From contig WIXG01000001.1 in the NCBI GenBank assembly GCA_009869945.1, forward strand, positions 186,001 to 250,000: a DNA stretch of 64,000 nucleotides, in the 5' to 3' direction. Under the pieces are notes generated by a model that saw nothing but the letters and a program-made list of their open reading frames with translations, had not been told where the DNA came from and searched no databases. The translations under genes and the position numbers were made by a program. The stretch comes from Mesaphorura yosii. Lineage: Eukaryota > Arthropoda > Collembola > Poduromorpha > Tullbergiidae. Of this stretch, positions 25,420 through 36,692 are shown piece after piece (positions within the stretch are counted from its first letter, which is position 1; each line of letters starts with the position of its first letter).

Positions 25420-27410
25420 TTTGTCTCCCGAGTGCCTTGAATCTTGATCCTCTGTCTGTCAAGCGTGATTCCGTTAAATTTGCAGAAAAGTGTAATTTAT
25501 TTTGTTCGAAGGTCCAGTTATTCGGTTAAGTCGTATTGGAGTTTTCCATTAAACAAATTGATAAATTGGCAAAAAGTTTATGCAGCTCCTAGAATGAATT
25601 CGAATTCACACAGATTCAGAATTCGGATCGGGCAGCTTACAAGAAGGAGTGCAGGCTTCATTTGTACTTGAAGTGGCCTGTGGCTGTAAAGTTCGGACAT
25701 ATGAACAAAGTTGCAGTACAGTAGCCAGTACCACAGCGTAAAATGAGCATCGATTCACATTTCGTTCCGATCTTCCGAGAACTCCGAGTCCGAACTCATA
25801 CAAAAGAGTACCTCAATGCTGATATGTTGAAATGTTGCTGAGAGGAATGCACATAAAGTTCATTCATCTGCCAAACCAAAACAAGTTCCCAGTGATTTGC
25901 ATTTGCGCTGCCACCGCGTGTGACTTGGTTTCTTGTTAGCAAGTCAGCAGTGGTTCTTGCCCCTTGTTTTTAACAACTTCCGAACCCGAGCCGTGAGTCG
26001 ACGTACGAGGTTCCATGCAACTACGTCACGGTAAAATACTAATACAAGAACCAAATTGAAATTGACTTGAACAAACGTACGTGCAGAAATACAGAGCACA
26101 ACGCAGCAGCTACAACAGGCCTCAATTCAGTCTCAATCTCAATTCGGCATTCGCATTGCGCAATTGTAGTTAATCGTTTTGGTTAAGACGATTACAGATT
26201 TAATTTAGTATTCGACTGTTCGTTCGGCTCGCAAGTCGCAACAGCTTTTGTGGTGCAGTACGGCCAATGAAGCTGGAATTGAATTCACTCTGATCAACAT
26301 CACTTTGCTCTTTTGCAAAACAAAAGAAGGCGTTTTGATAAACAACGCTGATTCCAATTTTGACTCCAGCTGCGTGTCCGAAACATACGCAAGGCCAGTA
26401 CGTGATTTATTTCTACGTGCGTGACCACACTCGTCATCAAGCACCCCCCAAATTCAGTTCAGAATCTGAATTGAATTTTGTGAAATTGTACAGCTTGGGA
26501 ACTTGGTCCAACTTCGATACAGGTAACTAATAATTCGAATCATCCTTAAGTATTGAGCCGGTTGATCTTATGTAAGATGATTTCAAAATTTGCAGAAACA
26601 ATCTTGGTGCTAACTAACTTTGGATAATCCAGAAAACTCCACCACTCCTTCACTTCGTGACTAAACTCTCGTTTTACATTGGACTGGCGATAGGATAGCT
26701 ACTCATCATTGAATTTTGCTGTAAAAAGTTTGTTCCATCGGACGCCTGTATTCCATTTTAGAGTGAAGCAGCTGACATTTGACACACTGAAGTAAGTATT
26801 AATTAACTGGATGCACAAACGTCATGCAAATAAATGGAGCCATGAGCGGAGACACCGGAACATGTGTGAAGATAAGATAACGGAAATCAATTGTGTAGGC
26901 GACTATAGGATCTGTGACCATGACCATGGAATATGAAGATATAGCACTGACAGCGAAGTGCCTCAGTGCATACCTCACGTGTGCCATCTGGTCATTGATC
27001 ATCAGACAGAAAGCCAGGTCTAGAATTGAAGTAATTATGCGTTGAGAGGCCTGCGTGCATGCTTGAATTTGTTGTAATTACAAAACCCCAAGAAAAGCAA
27101 TTACTTCATAAGCGAAGATATAAGTCGAGTTCTGCGGTTTTAGCAAGTACAAATTAGCAATGGCTTCATTTGCATTGGGAGATACGACACTTTTCTAGAG
27201 TAATTAAGAATTCATGCGTAATAACAATGCCCCTGTGGTCTAGCATCTGGGGTTCGGGAAATAAACCGAGCAATACAATTCTCAATGTAGCCAGAAAATA
27301 ATTCAGCAGAAATCAGAACACAAATAATACGAAATACGAACTAAAAGGTCAATATTATGTTTTCTTTCAGTTACGTGAGACAGAAGTGTGAATCTAAACC
27401 GTGCTTCAAA
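25420..27410. promoter_or_regulatory. Divergent intergenic region of ZC4H2 and CD164-like gene
   Basis: 2 kb between two genes pointing apart. No coding frame is convincing. A 3' splice-site-like TTTCTTTCAG at 27361-27370, 40 bases before the CD164-like start codon, suggests that an upstream non-coding exon and an intron within the 5'UTR may lie here. Octamers ATTTGCAT occur at 25895-25902 and 27168-27175. Confidence 0.4.
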
Positions 27411-28411
27411 ATGGGTCTGACCATTCAAAGTACACTATGCATTGTTCTCTTAATGGGCATGTCACTTGTGGTCCTAAGCGCAGGTAAGAATTTCTTGGCT
27501 TGTACATTATAGCATGAATAAGAGTTTTATCATTACTTTAGATTCGCCGTCGCCGTTAGATTCCCCTTGTAATCGCGTGAATGTGCATGCGGGAGAAGTA
27601 GACCCCTTAGAGTATTGCAAACTTTGTGTGTCAACTCTGCAAAATCCAACGGCAGTTAACAAAACGACCTGCAACTTTGCGCAAAGTTCAACTGGACGCA
27701 CATGTACAACTGATGGTGTTAGTGAACTGGTGAATAGCATTTGCACGACAGAACAAGAATGTAAGGCATCACAAACATGGAATCTAAATAACTAATTGCT
27801 AACTGCTAACTAGTAACTAACTGCATGAAGTAATTTGTGAACGCGCATCTGCTTGATGTGGCGGTCTCATAAAACTGCGTGACGCTGCTCATTTGGTTAA
27901 CCTTTGATGACGTTTGAATTTAAGGTGATGAGAAGTATGAAAATGGCCCAACTACTACTACTGAACCACCACCGACGACGACCAACGCTACTACACCGAC
28001 TCCAAGTACTCCAACAACCGCTCCTCCCACCACCAATTCAACGACAACCAGCCCCCCCACCACCACCACGAACGCGACCACGACCACAACGGCTGCACCT
28101 ACAACAGTTCCGTCAACAAATGGTACTACAACAGCTGCGCCGGTGACGAACGCGACGACTACCGCACCCACAACAGCCAAACCGTCGCCAGCTCCAGCAC
28201 CACACGATGACGGAGGATTTCAATGGGGATCATTCTTTGGTATGCACTTAAAATTTTGCTGTACTGCTCGCTTCTGGTAAGGCAAATAATATCATGAATA
28301 TTACTTCATTTGACAGGAGGAATTGCGTTCACGGCGGCCATGGCCTCTGTTGGGTACATCGTTTGGAGATTTTACAAGGCTCGTACCGAAAGAAACTATC
28401 ATACATTGTAA
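27411..28411 (+). CDS. CD164: CD164/endolyn-like sialomucin
   Basis: A heavily O-glycosylated type I membrane protein; in vertebrates it cycles between plasma membrane and endosomes/lysosomes and helps cell adhesion. Exons: 27411-27483, 27542-27760, 27925-28239, 28317-28411 (233 aa). Residues 1-24 are a signal peptide. A Cys-containing luminal domain (25-98) has seven cysteines and an N-glycosylation site (NKT). A Thr/Pro-rich mucin stretch (about 100-190) has several NAT, NST and NGT sites. One membrane helix (IAFTAAMASVGYIVW) is followed by a short cytosolic tail ending ERNYHTL. The terminal YHTL is the YXX-hydrophobic lysosomal sorting signal, and the same NYHTL ending is known from mammalian CD164. 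This ending, not the mucin part, makes the assignment. A possible AATAAA is at 28813-28818. Confidence 0.87.
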
Positions 28412-30168
28412 GACGTTTTTGTCCATGATACGACACTTAATTTTATGTTTGAATTTTCTTTTGTGTGACTGCCTGTTTTGTTCTTCCTAAATCTTTTCAG
28501 TCCCAGTTCACGGTTTGCTCCATTTTGTTGACTCCCTTCCACAATTATTACCGAATCCTAGAATTTTGCGAAGTGCACTTGCTGTTTATGTTGAGTACTT
28601 CTGTATTTATTATCAATTATCACCATTCAGGCATGTTTGTAAAATCTTGATTTCTATCCGAATTTTAAAAAGCGTATAAGGTTTAGCTAGTTTAATTTGA
28701 GTTGCCACACATTCTGTTAAATGCTTTCTATCGTTCCTGCAAAGACGCACGATGTGCCAGATAGTTAGATTACGCATTCTATCAGCAACACTAACTAGTC
28801 TAGTCTTGGGAGAATAAATTAAAAGTGACGGAGCTATACCTTATCTGCGGGTTTTTACTAGGAGTTGACCCTTCATACTCAGGTGCACATTAGATTTGAT
28901 TAATTTATAATTGTTTATATAAAAAACGGAACTCAAAATTAGCAATCTTTTGTTTGCCTTTTCTACGCGTTTTCTCCCGTTTTGCAGGACCTCAAATCTG
29001 ATCTGAGGAGAATTGGCATGCCATACTAATTAAATTGTGCAATTAATATAAGATATTTGTATTTAGTTACGAAAATGTGATCAAATATGCTGCTAGTTTC
29101 TAATTTCAAATTATTTCTTTTAATTTTAAACTCACTATCATGACGTTAGTTTTCAAAAGGTGGAAGATGGACTGAACAGAGTGTGTTTCAAGAATTTCTT
29201 TAATTCTTCATGATGCTAAATTCTGTGGAATTTATCAGATTGTTATATGTAAGATATTTAAGCTAGGACTGGCCTTACGTTTCCGTCCAATGTCTGGTAT
29301 GGTTACTTAAGGTCACCTGAGTCGTATGTTAACTCGTAGTTTAAACTTGAAGTCTGCAGGCGTTCGCTGTAAACTCTGATCCTAGATTAATGAATAGACG
29401 CTCACTCCAACAAACCACAGATTCTGTTTTCAGATCTTAACTAGGCTGACATTGTGTGCATTTTATATTGCCAAAATTTTGTTCATGAGCCATACTGCTA
29501 ATTCTTGAGCTAAATGCAAACTAAGTTGAATTGTGATACTTAATTTTGATTCTCTTAACTTTTTTCTTAAGGTAGGATAGTAACGTGACCTGGACCAGGA
29601 AACTAGATTGACCTTGTACCTTATTTTGAGAAATGTATCGATTTTTTCGTACACGCAAGATTACGACTGCGGCTACTTCTCGTTTAACGTAGATTTGTCA
29701 TTACAGTTCGCTAGCTAAAAGCTGAAATGGTTTGTAAATTAGCATAAGTTAACTCATCGATTCGATTGAATAAATTAATCACTTTATTAACATAGAGTGT
29801 ACATATTCTAACTTCTCCCGGGACTTTCGCTACGAGTGCATTTTCATGTACTAGGAGCAGTCAATACTATATCGCTGTCGTATTTGTTCCAATGGCGGAA
29901 TTTACCACACATCAAAAACAGCATTCCAACATCGGATCGCACACACGCAGGTGAAGAACAAGTGTTCGAATCGACTTCAAGGCGAGATGAAGACAAGAGC
30001 AGAAAAGCAGTCTTGGTTATTTGGCTAATTGTTACACTAATCAGAAAAGTTCTTCGTTCAACTTCGCAGCGACTGATCTATTCCATTGTCCTTGTGTTGT
30101 GTCGCGTTGAGGAGACGAACTGGTAGTCATTGTAATCGATCCATCATCCTAGCCTTGTTGACGCAAAA
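28412..30168. other. Intergenic region, no gene seen
   Basis: 1.76 kb, AT-rich. The first 400 bp are the probable 3'UTR of the CD164-like gene. The last 300 bp are the probable leader of the zinc-finger gene; a 96-codon frame at 29836-30126 has no features. No repeats noticed. Confidence 0.45.
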
Positions 30169-30705
30169 ATGTCATCCTCAGGATCAAGTTTTTGGGAATC
30201 CATCAAGAACAACGTTCCGATCGCTGGAACTCACTTCTGCGAATCTTGTCGAAGGTATTATGCAACAGCCTCAGACCTAAACTACCATAACTTGTTCGTT
30301 CATCGGCCCCGAAGAATTATCAATAACATGGATCGCCGCTACGAAGACGATGTTCGAGATCGGAAAGAAAGTGTCATTTCTCAAGAACCTGGCCAACCCC
30401 AACCTGCATCGCCGCGTAAAGTAAAGGTAAGGTGCTGCGAATTCGAATTACATATTTGCCAGAATAATTAATTCCTGCCTCTGATTCCGTTTTTTTTATT
30501 TGTACAGAAGACGCCCAGCGCACCATTACGTACCATTCTCTACCCGCCGTCGCCATCCAGTCCAGGACACAACAGTTCCACGGCATTGCTGCGTTGTAAA
30601 GACTGCCCATTCAGACTTTTCACTACAGATGCAGCTTATCAATCTCACAGGCAACATTATCATGGTTGTGAAGACGAAGAGTCTGATGGAATTCTGAAGA
30701 AGTAA
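30169..30705 (+). CDS. Small protein with two C2H2 zinc fingers
   Basis: Function unknown; probably a nucleic-acid-binding protein. Exons: 30169-30426 and 30508-30705 (151 aa). Finger 1 is HFCESCRRYYATASDLNYHN (near residues 22-45), a C-x2-C-x12-H-x4-H type. Finger 2 is CKDCPFRLFTTDAAYQSH near residues 116-133, followed by RQHYH. The linker between them is charged, then Pro/Ser-rich (QPASPRK, SAPLR, YPPSPSSPG). The intron sits between the fingers at phase 0. The C-terminus is acidic then basic (EDEESDGILKK). I do not recognise an orthologue. A plus-strand AATAAA lies at 30842-30847. The gene converges on the first 14-cysteine gene, 179 bp apart. Confidence 0.78.
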
Positions 30706-30884
30706 AAGGGATATTGGAAGGAAAAAGTGCATGAAATAAGCTCGTGAGATTTCTCTAGTACGATGTTATTGTTTAAGCATTCGTTTATTGTTCAGCTTTT
30801 GTTCGTTTGCATTCGAACCATTTTTGCGAAAGCAAGTATTTAATAAACTTTCAGAGCAATAAGTTATAATATCGCAAAAGCGGG

Positions 30885-31432
30885 CTACAAACACGAGCAA
30901 ACGCAGACAGAGAATCTTGAACCGTAGAAATCATCCGTGAAGTCACACTTTTTACCCCTTCCGATATTTCCATCGTGTTCAGGATCTGAATTCGCGTCCA
31001 TGCATCTTCGCGTGCAATCTTGACTAAATTCACAACTAGCGTCCTCAAATGTATTGACGAACGAATTCTGTCAAGTAAATTTGCAGTCCATCGTTATACT
31101 TATTTCCTCGATAGAGATGGTAGTTTCCTTACGCTTTCAGAATTCGGGCATTCCTGACACAAGCAAGTGTTGTCACCGATGCATTTGAAATTTCTGCCTT
31201 GGCACACGCTGGCGCATTTGTTGTACTTCACGCCCATAGGCATGGGGAACTTACAATTCTGAGCACTGATCTGAAGTCAAGTAAGGAAATAGTCAAGATC
31301 CCGAAAATCAGATGTAGAGAAAAGTCAGTAATGTAATTGAGTTCAATCAGTTCAACTTACCTCCAGAATGACTACCATCTGAAATACGCACAAAATTAAG
31401 ACAAACTGCAGGCGAGAAATATTCTGTTTCAT
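30885..31432 (-). CDS. Secreted 14-cysteine protein A (tandem paralogue)
   Basis: I do not recognise this family. Exons: 31361-31432, 31133-31270, 30885-31067 (130 aa), all joined in phase 0. Exon 1 encodes a hydrophobic signal peptide (FVLILCVFQMVVIL). Exon 2 encodes a first domain with C30, C43, C47, C54, C60, C62 and C65, and the motif GDNTCLCQEC. Exon 3 encodes a second domain with C82, C88, C92, C111, C125, C127 and C129, and the motif NIGRGKKCDFTDDF, ending CVCSCL. Both domains show C...CxxxC...C...CxC, the order of cysteine-stabilised alpha-beta (defensin-like) folds, plus one extra Cys. Whether they fold so is inference. All 14 cysteines match protein B, 296 bp upstream. A minus-strand AATAAA is at 30784-30789. 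It should be secreted; an immune or extracellular-matrix role is only a guess. Confidence 0.82.
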
Positions 31433-31728
31433 TTTTAAGCGGGAGATAACTAGTGATATTGAAGATGCGAACAGGTGCGTAGGCGCACGACATTTAAATG
31501 AAAGTGCAAGTTAAGAAAGCGAAAATGTTCTATTCAATGTCAATGCCATGATACCATATCGTTATTCATTAGTTAATCAAAGGAAGAAGGGAGAGCTCAA
31601 TTTATTGCAGGTAGCAGATGATGATGGGCTGCAGTGTATGTGAAGGTAAATAAGTCATAAACCTTATCACCATGTAACAAGACGAAGGTGAAACTTGTAA
31701 AACTTGTCCTTTAATGCTTATTTTTGCA

Positions 31729-32328
31729 TCACAGCAAGATATGCAGTTTCGGTACATTCAGGCAGGGACAGACACACACTGAAGAATTTAAATTAAAAAA
31801 ATCATCGGTAAACTCGCACAGCTGACCACGTCCAATGCGGCCGTAAACTCCAGCTGAATTCGCCTGTTCACAGCGTTGATTGCAAAGCTCGTCCCATTTG
31901 CAGGAGACGTCGTCGTAGACGTTGAGTGATGATTTCTGCGGTACGAGAAAACTTTCATTGTAGCTTTCGACAAGTTGAATTAATTGAAACATTTGGCTTA
32001 CGTCCTCGAATGTTCTAACAGGTACGCAGTCTTGGCATAGACATGTGTTGTCGGCGACGCATTGAGTTACCCGATCGCGACAGACGCTGGAGCATTTGTC
32101 ATACGTTTCCCCCATGTGCCGATCGAAGCGACAGCTTTGTCGAACGGCTGAAGCGGAGACGGAGTGTAAATCCTGCGGAAAGGAAGCAAATGCAAATTGA
32201 AGTCGTCAATTATATAACTACTACGTCTATTCCTGAATTGACCTTACCAGCAGTAGCACTGCAATCAGGACGAGAGACAATCCCAATCCGAATCCAACCA
32301 CAGTGACAGTCGGAGGAGCCGTAGCCAT
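31729..32328 (-). CDS. Secreted 14-cysteine protein B (tandem paralogue)
   Basis: Paralogue of protein A in the same orientation. Exons: 32248-32328, 32002-32172, 31729-31935 (152 aa). Intron positions and phases equal those of A. Signal peptide about 1-27 (VVGFGLGLSLVLIAVLLL). Domain 1 cysteines are 41, 54, 58, 65, 71, 73 and 76, with motif ADNTCLCQDC. Domain 2 cysteines are 96, 102, 106, 124, 138, 140 and 142, with motif RIGRGQLCEFTDDFF and the ending CVCPCL, then a short hydrophobic tail NVPKLHILL absent from A. Cysteine spacing equals A except one residue between the third and fourth Cys of domain 2. The rest of the sequence has diverged strongly (about 40 percent identity by eye), so the duplication is not recent. 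Function unknown. It is divergent from AUH. Confidence 0.82.
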
Positions 32329-32774
32329 GGTTGTTGTTATGTAAGGTCTCAAATCTGACAGAACACTGTGAGACGCGATTACGCCAACTCACAACGCAAA
32401 GTACGCTTGGCGAAAGTTTAGTTGTTACTGTTAGATCACGAAAGCCTTATGCAATGTATTATTTTTGTAGAAATTCAGCTATAAATTGTCACGTACCAAT
32501 TGCAAGAACTGCGAACTTGAGGGAAAGTAGCAAGAAGTCAATGGCAATGTGACAGAACGTGTTTCTATCTTTCTGTTGTCAAATGTAACGTTGCTTAACA
32601 AAGAACTTGAGGTGATGCCAAACAGGCGATTTCACCGAAATACTCACAGGAAATTCACATTCAAATTCACCATCATTTCGCAGGAAGATGATTACGTGAG
32701 TCGAGTTTAACAAATGTTGACCGTTCCCGAATGCTAATCTCTAATCTGTTTGTGTTAAAGGAATACTAATCACA
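32329..32774. promoter_or_regulatory. Divergent promoter region of 14-Cys protein B and AUH
   Basis: 446 bp between two divergent start codons, with no coding frame of note. It must contain both promoters and leaders. No clear TATA box was identified. Confidence 0.5.
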
Positions 32775-33895
32775 ATGGTGAACATGTTGAGAACCTTCGC
32801 AGTGAGCTATCAGTCTTCACGAATACTACACACAAACGCTATCAGGACGAAAGGCAATCTGTTACACCAGCAGCTCCGTTGGCTTGCGGTACCTTCAGGA
32901 CCAACCGAGCAACGAGACCTTGAGAAGGAATTATTGTTAGAATTCATCGAGAAAGATGGTGCCAAGATTGCCGTGTTGGCGATGAATCGCCCACGAGTCA
33001 AGAACCCTCTCAGCCTAAATTTATTAGGAAGGCTTCAGAACTACGTCGACGAACTAAGGTTTGACAAAGGAGTACGGATTGTGTTAGTGCGTAGTCTCGT
33101 GCCCGGTGTATTTTGCGCCGGTGCTGATTTAAAGGAGAGGTATGCAATGACAAACTCGGAAGTCGTGGCTCACACCATCAGGCAGCGAGCAATACTCACG
33201 GGGCTGGAGAACTTGCCCATGCCAGTCATTGGTAAGTTTCTCTTACAACGGCAACAATAAACGATTTTATTCATTATACTGATGTGATCAATGTGATGCC
33301 ATCAACTTTACAAAATCTAACAGCTGCCATCGATGGTTATGCCCTGGGTGGCGGTTTAGAACTCGCGTTGGCCTGCGATCTTCGAGTTGCGTCAGCTTCG
33401 GCTAAGATAGGACTAGTTGAGACAAGGCTCGCACTTATTCCAGGTACTTTCTGTAGGTTTAGAATATGTGTGGAGCCCCAGAGCATCGATGGCATTTAAT
33501 GAATTATTTAATGATTTGTCGCAGGTGCTGGTGGTACTGCCAGGCTTCCACGCGTCGTCGGCGTCGCTAGAGCCAAGGAACTGCTCTATACCGCTCGCGT
33601 TCTGGACGGGAAGCAGGCGGAAACCATCGGATTAGTCAACGAAGCTGTGGAGCAGAACCAAACTGGAGACGCAGCCTACTTGAAAGCACTTGAATTGGCC
33701 CATGAGATTTTACCGAACGGACCAATTGGAGTGAAGATGGCAAAGCTATCACTTAGCCGAGGGTCAGAAGTGGACTTATCGACTGCGTTGTCGATTGAAG
33801 AAATGTGTTATGCTCAAGTTGTGCCTACTAAAGATAGAATTGAGGGCCTCCTTGCGTTCAAAGAGAAGAGGAAGCCGCAATATGCTGGAGAATAG
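32775..33895 (+). CDS. AUH: Methylglutaconyl-CoA hydratase, mitochondrial (AUH)
   Basis: Mitochondrial enoyl-CoA hydratase that converts 3-methylglutaconyl-CoA to HMG-CoA in leucine breakdown; the mammalian enzyme also binds AU-rich RNA. Exons: 32775-33231, 33324-33443, 33525-33895 (315 aa; human 339). The N-terminal 45 residues are basic and amphipathic, as expected of a mitochondrial presequence. Crotonase motifs follow: [11 protein letters not shown], the oxyanion-hole segment [30 protein letters not shown] and [16 protein letters not shown], which carries the catalytic Glu region. GLVET-LA-IPG and the following LPR resemble AUH more than mitochondrial short-chain hydratase ECHS1. A plus-strand AATAAA is at 33993-33998. 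The gene converges on cytochrome c. Confidence 0.93.
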
Positions 33896-34120
33896 TCAGA
33901 ATAAGTTAAATAGTTGTGTGATAACTGTCAAGTTTTATTTTTCTATAGCCTGCATCTGTGATTTACACGCCTTATTAATTAAAAATGTAATGAATAAAGT
34001 AACTCTCAGAATTTTATGTGTCAATTTTGTCCTAGGAGTTCAAAACTTATAAATTGTGATAAGGATTCCAATCGAATTAGGTAGAAAAATTCGTGATATC
34101 AAAAGGATGGTTTCACTGGC

Positions 34121-34673
34121 TTATTTTTTGGCCGACTCCAAATAAGCGATGAGGTCCTTCCGTTCATTTTCCTTCTTCAGGCCAGCGAAAATCATTTTGG
34201 TTCCAGGGATGTACTTCTTTGGATCAGCGAGATCTGAAAATCAATGTGGCATATGGAGAAATTACTCGATTTGTTCGCGATCAAATTGTTTAGAACCACA
34301 GCAAATTTGACTTACATTCAAACAGAGTGTCACTGGTCCAAACAATGCCTGAAACAGAACGTCGAATAAAATTACTAATGAAGAAGCGCAAATGAAGTGT
34401 TATATACTAAGTTAAGTCGTGGTTAATGTACCTTTAGATTTGCTCGCGTCCGAGTACCGGAATCCAGGAGCTTGACCAATTTTGCGACCAAACAGTCCAT
34501 GCAGATTTGGTCCAACCTGAATTGGATCAGCCAATTTTAACAATTCTGCACCGTGCAGCCTCGAAGTGCAGTCATCTGAAGCAGCCTACCTTGTGTTTTC
34601 CACCAGACTCCACCGTGTGGCATTGTGAACAGCGTTGAACGAAGAGCTTCTTACCCTTCTCGATATCACCCAT
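34121..34673 (-). CDS. Cytochrome c
   Basis: Electron carrier between complexes III and IV in the mitochondrial intermembrane space, and apoptosome cofactor. Exons: 34590-34673, 34432-34516, 34316-34348, 34121-34233 (104 aa, the usual length). It begins [19 protein letters not shown], with the haem-binding [23 protein letters not shown] follows, then the [10 protein letters not shown] segment and [11 protein letters not shown], which holds the axial Met, ending ESAKK. The third exon is only 33 nt. Splicing across it is needed to restore the invariant helix ([12 protein letters not shown]), so the exon is real. The start is the first Met and matches all animal cytochromes c. The sequence is a functional gene, not a retro-pseudogene, because introns are present. 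Confidence 0.97.
34316..34348 (-). other. 33-nt microexon of cytochrome c
   Basis: Flanked by a pyrimidine-AG acceptor and an AAT|GTAAG donor. It supplies [10 protein letters not shown] with split Gly and Tyr codons at its edges. Without it the reading frame is kept but the conserved helix is lost. Confidence 0.9.
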
Positions 34674-35130
34674 GGCGAACCACTATGCTGGAATCAAGCC
34701 GACTTCCAATAAGAATGAGAACCAGCTGAGTTGGTGCAGGGAGCCCGAAACTTCACAACTTCACTCGCGTTTTTCGGAGTTCAATAATTTTGAGTTGACG
34801 GATTGCAATGAGCCAGGCGTAGAACTTCTTCACGGAAGAGAAATCGAAATAAACTGGTGAATCAAGTCACGGGGCGGCCGAGGCCGAGATCGCGAGATGA
34901 AGGGTTGACAATCGGTTTTTGTCTCGTCAGTTGCTAATTGCGCAAAGGTATCTTTATGGAGACAAGCCAACATCAAGAAGCGCCGCAGACTTTGTCAGCT
35001 TTGTCTTGAACATTTGTACCCGAATGTTTACCGTCCGGGTCATGGACGCATGATTTCTTGATGAATGTTTCTTTATTACTAGCATTCTGACTATAGTCTT
35101 TTAACATGAAGTAGAGAATACTCAAACAAA

Positions 35131-35663
35131 TTATTTTAATGCGCCGACGCCCCTCATCAGAATCAATCCACCGAACGTCAAAATGAAGTTTACACCAACA
35201 ACAGCGAAGTACGCGTCCATGTTGCTCCCGCATCGCTTGTTGTACCCATCTGATAATGGAATGGCGAACACGATGACGTAGACGACGAAAATGATCGCAT
35301 GTGCATAGAACCAATGTTTTTTGTACTCGTCCTGCATATAACAATAACAATAGTGACAGTGTATTCCTCATTAGCTTTAGAACAGAATTTCTACCAAATA
35401 ATTTACCTTGAAAAATAACAACAAGGAAATGACCATCTGCGCTAAGCCCACGACAAGCGCGATGGCCACACACGCGATGAGTCTCGCCCGGTCTTTCGAA
35501 TACTCGTCCAAGACCAGACTGGAGGTAACAATAACGCCAACTCCTAAAAGCTGAAAATTTCGCCAACCAGCATTTTATCTACGTACAATGAGCCATTGTT
35601 GAATATGGTTCGACTTACGGCGAAAAAGACGCCCAACTGCTTCTCAGAAATTGTGACTTGCAT
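35131..35663 (-). CDS. Small four-helix membrane protein, function unknown
   Basis: Not recognised. Exons: 35619-35663, 35407-35550, 35131-35331 (129 aa), all phase 0. Four hydrophobic helices are evident: about 10-29 (LGVFFALLGVGVIVTSSLVL), 37-62 (ARLIACVAIALVVGLAQMVI onward), 70-89 (FYAHAIIFVVYVIVFAIPL) and 104-122 (YFAVVGVNFILTFGGLILM). Both loops and tails are short and charged (DEYSKDRAR, DEYKKHW, DGYNKRCGSNMD). Size and topology resemble tetraspan families such as MARVEL or TMEM proteins, but no diagnostic motif is seen. The repeated DEY after helices 1 and 2 could reflect an internal two-helix duplication. A minus-strand AATAAA is at 35072-35077, 54 nt past the stop. The coding pattern (consistent phases, clean splice sites) supports a real gene. 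Confidence 0.8.
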
Positions 35664-36692
35664 TTCACTGAACTAAAACTGGCTGAACAATTTGTTGGGA
35701 GTGAATTATTTTTCTCTTAGCGTCAGGCTTCAGAGTGAGCAGCCGCCTGAATTGGACAAGTCTCGTGCTTCTGTTAAATGGGATGCAAGCAGTTTTGAGT
35801 TTGACTATGGTTGTAACAAAGTAAACAAACTGATAGCGACGCATCCTTATCACTTATCACCTCGTCAGGGAATATGACCTCAGCTTACTCATCGGTTTCC
35901 TCGTCTTCCAATTACCATGCATACTTTGCGTAGCAGGGCTGAGCATCGTAAAGTAGAGCAGTGTTGACCAGGATTACCTTTGCGGCAGGAGTTACAACTG
36001 CTCAAAGCATGGAACTTAGAGCCTGCCCAGAGTCGGCACATGAAAGTGATGAAAGTATTTGAGAACTAACCACGAAGAATCATACAAACAACCAATGGGT
36101 CAGATCTTTCAATTAAGATTTGGCTATTTTCGGACTGACGAAGTAATCTAATATTTCGAATTTGCAAGCTGGTTCCTGATAGAGCAGTAAAGGTATAGGC
36201 TGACGATGGGCCTTAATTTGATCTATTTAAACGCTCAACAGCTTAACGCTTGCAGCTGAGTAACTAAGAATATGGCGTGGAATATGAAATGCACCAAGAA
36301 AGCAAATGAATATATAAAAATGCTTGGTTAATATGTCATTAGTTGCATTATTGATTCTTTTATATTAGAATGCACCTGACATAACTGTGTAAACTCATAT
36401 ACGAAATAGGTACTTCGTACCTTAAATATTGGTTCTCATTGGTAATTTATCGGCGTCGTGTGACATTGCAATTGGATCTGAAACCACACTTTAATTATGA
36501 GTGAGAAATTGTCACGCGACGCGAAAATGCGACTCGAAATGAAACTTCACACTGTGCTCAGAAATTCTCTCATTAATTCAATATTAGACGTACAAAAAAT
36601 TGTAAAAATTGCCTCATAAAATTTCCAGGCAAAATAATTCTCGTACTGTACCATTGAATTCTGACATTTAGTTCGCCATAGAATTCAAACGA
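35664..36692. promoter_or_regulatory. Divergent intergenic region before the receptor gene
   Basis: About 1 kb of AT-rich, non-coding sequence between a minus-strand and a plus-strand gene. No transcript structure can be seen in it. The nearest 200 bp on either side are presumed promoters. Confidence 0.45.

Noticed and set aside
27920-28180. Valine/alanine/glycine-rich minus-strand frame of 86 codons
   Set aside because: It is the complement of the Thr/Pro-rich mucin exon of the CD164-like gene; the composition is a by-product.
29836-30126. 96-codon frame before the zinc-finger gene
   Set aside because: It looks like untranslated leader; no domain, and the zinc-finger ATG at 30169 is self-sufficient.
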